A stretch of 64,000 nt of DNA from contig NZ_AUFF01000002.1 of NCBI RefSeq assembly GCF_000426365.1, positions 307,826 to 371,825 of the forward strand. The letters run 5' to 3'. Origin of the DNA: Arenimonas composti TR7-09 = DSM 18010. GTDB taxonomy: Bacteria; Pseudomonadota; Gammaproteobacteria; Xanthomonadales; Xanthomonadaceae. The position numbers were made by a program, and so were the translations under genes. Within the stretch, counting starts at the first letter, position 1. Every line of letters starts with the position of its first letter. A model generated the notes under the pieces. It was not told the origin of the DNA, did no database searches, and was given only the letters and a program-made list of their open reading frames with translations. Below, piece by piece: positions 62,358 to 64,000 of the stretch.

Positions 62358-63083
62358 TCAGTCGACGAATTCCTCGTCCTCGTCGACGACGTGCTCGCCG
62401 AGGCCGTCCTCGCCGTCCGGCGGCAGCGGTTCGAGCAGGGCGTAGTCGTCGACGTCGCGGCGGGCGATGCGGCGCGAGACCGGATAGGCCTCCAGCATCG
62501 GGGCGGGCTCGCGATGCACGACGGCGAGGGCGCGCCGCGGCTCGGCGGCGATCCAGTCGAACACCCGCGCGGGGGCTATGAACAGCGGGCCATCGGCGGT
62601 CAGCGGCGCCGGGATCGTCGGATTGGGCTGGGTGAGGATCGCGAAGCTGTGGTGTTCCAGCCCGAGTTCGTCGTCGTGCCAGCGTTCCCACAGCGCCGCG
62701 GCGAACAAGGGCGCGCCGTCGCGGGCCTGGATGAACCACGGCCGGTGCGGCCGCATCTCGCGCGACCACTTGAAGTAGCCGTTCATCGGCACCGCGCAGC
62801 GGCGCTGGTTCCAGGCACGGCGGAACAGCCGGCTGCGCGGCGCGCGGTCGAGGCGGGCGGTCTGGGTGCTGTAGCGGGTCTCCGGCAGCGGTTCCCAGCT
62901 CGGTACCAGTCCCCAGGACATCGTCACGACCTGCAGGCCGTCGTCGCCACCGACGATGACTCCCGCCGATTGCCCGCGGCTGATGTTCCAGCGGTCGGGC
63001 AGGTCGCGAAGGCGTTCGACGAGCGCCGGCGACACCCCGGCGACCGCTTCGAGACCGGACAGGGCCTGGACGAACCGACGCAT
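62358..63083 (-). CDS. SRAP (HMCES/YedK) family protein with all catalytic residues replaced
   Basis: This 241-residue protein (ATG 63083) matches the SRAP fold (RWNISRGQ, MSWGLVPSW, FRRAWNQRRCAVPMNGYFKW, FAAALWERW, YPVSRRI). Active SRAP enzymes use Cys2 of MCGR to bond abasic DNA and also need Asn, Glu and His. Here the start is MRRFVQ (Arg at 2); the NARxET region reads YSTQTARLD; the FYEW Glu is Lys (YFKW); and the HDRMP His is Thr (LTADGP). It should not form the DNA-protein crosslink but may still bind DNA. It ends in an acidic tail (DEDEEFVD). It is divergent from exonuclease III. Confidence 0.88.
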   Translation of the reverse strand: MRRFVQALSGLEAVAGVSPALVERLRDLPDRWNISRGQSAGVIVGGDDGLQVVTMSWGLVPSWEPLPETRYSTQTARLDRAPRSRLFRRAWNQRRCAVPMNGYFKWSREMRPHRPWFIQARDGAPLFAAALWERWHDDELGLEHHSFAILTQPNPTIPAPLTADGPLFIAPARVFDWIAAEPRRALAVVHREPAPMLEAYPVSRRIARRDVDDYALLEPLPPDGEDGLGEHVVDEDEEFVD

Positions 63084-63108
63084 GCGCGGATCGCAACAGC
63101 GCACGCGT

Positions 63109-63133
63109 GAAACTGGGGTCAGAGTACGTTTCC
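63109..63133. repeat. Half-site of the GGGGTCAGAGTAC repeat between SRAP and xthA
   Basis: GAAACTGGGGTCAGAGTACGTTTC (63109-63132) contains a GAAAC/GTTTC inverted end and the core GGGGTCAGAGTACG, related to the two complete palindromes at 49004 and 60011. It occupies the 116-base gap between the two divergent starts. Confidence 0.7.
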
Positions 63134-63199
63134 GCGTCCGCGGCTTCGTACCCCGCTCGAACCACGAACCCGTCACGTCTTCGAGGGTGTGATGGCGGC

Positions 63200-63991
63200 A
63201 TGCCCCGGCACCTGAAGATCGCGACGTTCAACGTCAACGGCATCCGCAGCCGCCTGCCGCACCTGCTGGCTTGGCTGAAGAAGGAGATGCCCGACGTCGC
63301 CTGCCTGCAGGAACTGAAGGCGACCGACCAGGCCTTCCCGATCGACGAGATCCACGCCGCCGGCTACGGCGCGCTGTGGCGCGGGCAGACCTCGTGGAAC
63401 GGGGTCGCGGTGCTGGGGCGCGGCGTCGACCCGGTCGAGAGCCGGCGCCGCCTGCCCGGCGAACGCGCCGACGAGCAGGCGCGCTATCTCGAAGTGATGG
63501 CGCACGGCGTGCTCGTCTGCGGCCTCTACCTGCCGAACGGCAATCCGCAGCCGGGACCGAAGTTCGACTACAAGCTGCGCTGGTTCGACCGCCTGCTGAA
63601 GCACGCGCGCGCGCTGGCGAAGCTCGAGCATCCGGTGATCCTCGCCGGCGATTTCAACGTCGTGCCGACCGACTTCGACATCTACGACCCGAAGTCCTGG
63701 CGCAAGGACGCGCTGCTGCAACCGGAAAGCCGCGAGCGCTACGAACGCCTGCTCGCCCAGGGCTGGACCGACAGCCTGCGCGCGATGCATCCGGAAGAAC
63801 GCATCTACACGTTCTGGGACTATTTCCGGAACCACTGGCCGCGCGACGCCGGCCTGCGCATCGACCACCTGCTGCTGAATCCGGCGCTGGCGCCGCGCCT
63901 GGTCGACGCCGGCGTCGACCGCTGGGTGCGCGGGCTCGAGAAGGCCAGCGACCACGCGCCGGTGTGGGTCAAACTCCGCCGTCCGCCGTGA
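63200..63991 (+). CDS. xthA: Exodeoxyribonuclease III (AP endonuclease)
   Basis: ExoIII cuts abasic sites and degrades 3' ends in base-excision repair. ATG 63200 gives 263 residues starting MPRHLKIATFNVNGIRSR. Key residues of the EEP fold are visible: N11 and E38 (QELKATD), the GDFNV motif near 150-154, and the terminal SDHAPVW. It is divergent from the SRAP gene at 62358. The window ends with nine C bases after its stop. Confidence 0.96.
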   Translation: MPRHLKIATFNVNGIRSRLPHLLAWLKKEMPDVACLQELKATDQAFPIDEIHAAGYGALWRGQTSWNGVAVLGRGVDPVESRRRLPGERADEQARYLEVMAHGVLVCGLYLPNGNPQPGPKFDYKLRWFDRLLKHARALAKLEHPVILAGDFNVVPTDFDIYDPKSWRKDALLQPESRERYERLLAQGWTDSLRAMHPEERIYTFWDYFRNHWPRDAGLRIDHLLLNPALAPRLVDAGVDRWVRGLEKASDHAPVWVKLRRPP

Positions 63992-64000
63992 CCCCCCCCC

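Noticed and set aside
63992..64000. Poly-C tract at the right end as a phase-variable repeat
   Set aside because: It is cut by the window edge and may be an assembly end; the length cannot be judged.

Overview
The window is very GC-rich gammaproteobacterial chromosome. Gene order points to the Lysobacteraceae/Xanthomonadaceae: pilS-pilR, pilA, pilB-pilC-pilD-coaE beside sucCD; M23 peptidase-secA-Nudix; bamD/rluD-pgeF-clpB; yebC-ruvCAB-ybgC-tolQRAB-pal-cpoB-queE-queC-tRNA-Lys. Most of it is housekeeping DNA with tight, often 4-nt-overlapping operons. I cannot name the species.

Layout. 1-4624: M23 peptidase (5' end cut by the window), secA, and a Nudix/thiamine-phosphate-synthase-like fusion. 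4661-9160 (minus): coaE, pilD, pilC, pilB. 9298-20729: about 11.5 kb of surface-glycan genes sitting between pilB and the pilin genes. Its plus block (9298-14853) holds two glycosyltransferases, two methyltransferases, a FemAB/GNAT-like acyltransferase and a DegT-type aminotransferase. The converging minus block (14835-20729) is read from the pilins: membrane GT-C-like protein, DegT aminotransferase, flippase-like membrane protein, methyltransferase, flavoprotein monooxygenase. 20717-21614 (minus): two tandem type IV pilins behind a consensus sigma-54 promoter and a palindromic candidate enhancer. 21930-24944: MFS-spermidine-synthase fusion. 24999-28053 (minus): pilR, pilS. 28167-30295: sucC, sucD. 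30387-39331: nadE, bamD (minus), rluD, pgeF, a membrane Ser/Thr kinase (minus), clpB. 39726-48407: AraC regulator, YbaL-type antiporter (minus), YheS-type ABC-F protein, zinc ribbon, two secreted proteins, aspS. 48490-49726: acetyltransferase and a hydrolase whose start region has been invaded by a palindrome. 49785-59973: yebC-ruvCAB-ybgC-tol-pal-cpoB-queEC-tRNA-Lys. 60694-63991: histidine phosphatase, NAD(P)HX dehydratase, a catalytically degenerate SRAP protein (minus) divergent from exonuclease III.

How it fits together. PilS/PilR with sigma-54 would drive the pilins, and the genes behind the pilins overlap end to end. Pilin synthesis may therefore be coupled to a glycan, amino-sugar and membrane-transfer module. 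This candidate pilin-modification locus is the best lead for an undescribed system. Next are the degenerate SRAP/exonuclease III pair, and the repeats that have entered or abut coding regions: an in-frame REP inside the ABC-F gene, a REP supplying that gene's stop codon, and a palindrome at a hydrolase start.

Small repeats are abundant: four GTAGGAGCG-type REP pairs, GGGGTCRGAGTAC-type palindromes, and a 46-bp hairpin between ruvA and ruvB. All assignments come from reading motifs by eye; no database search was run.
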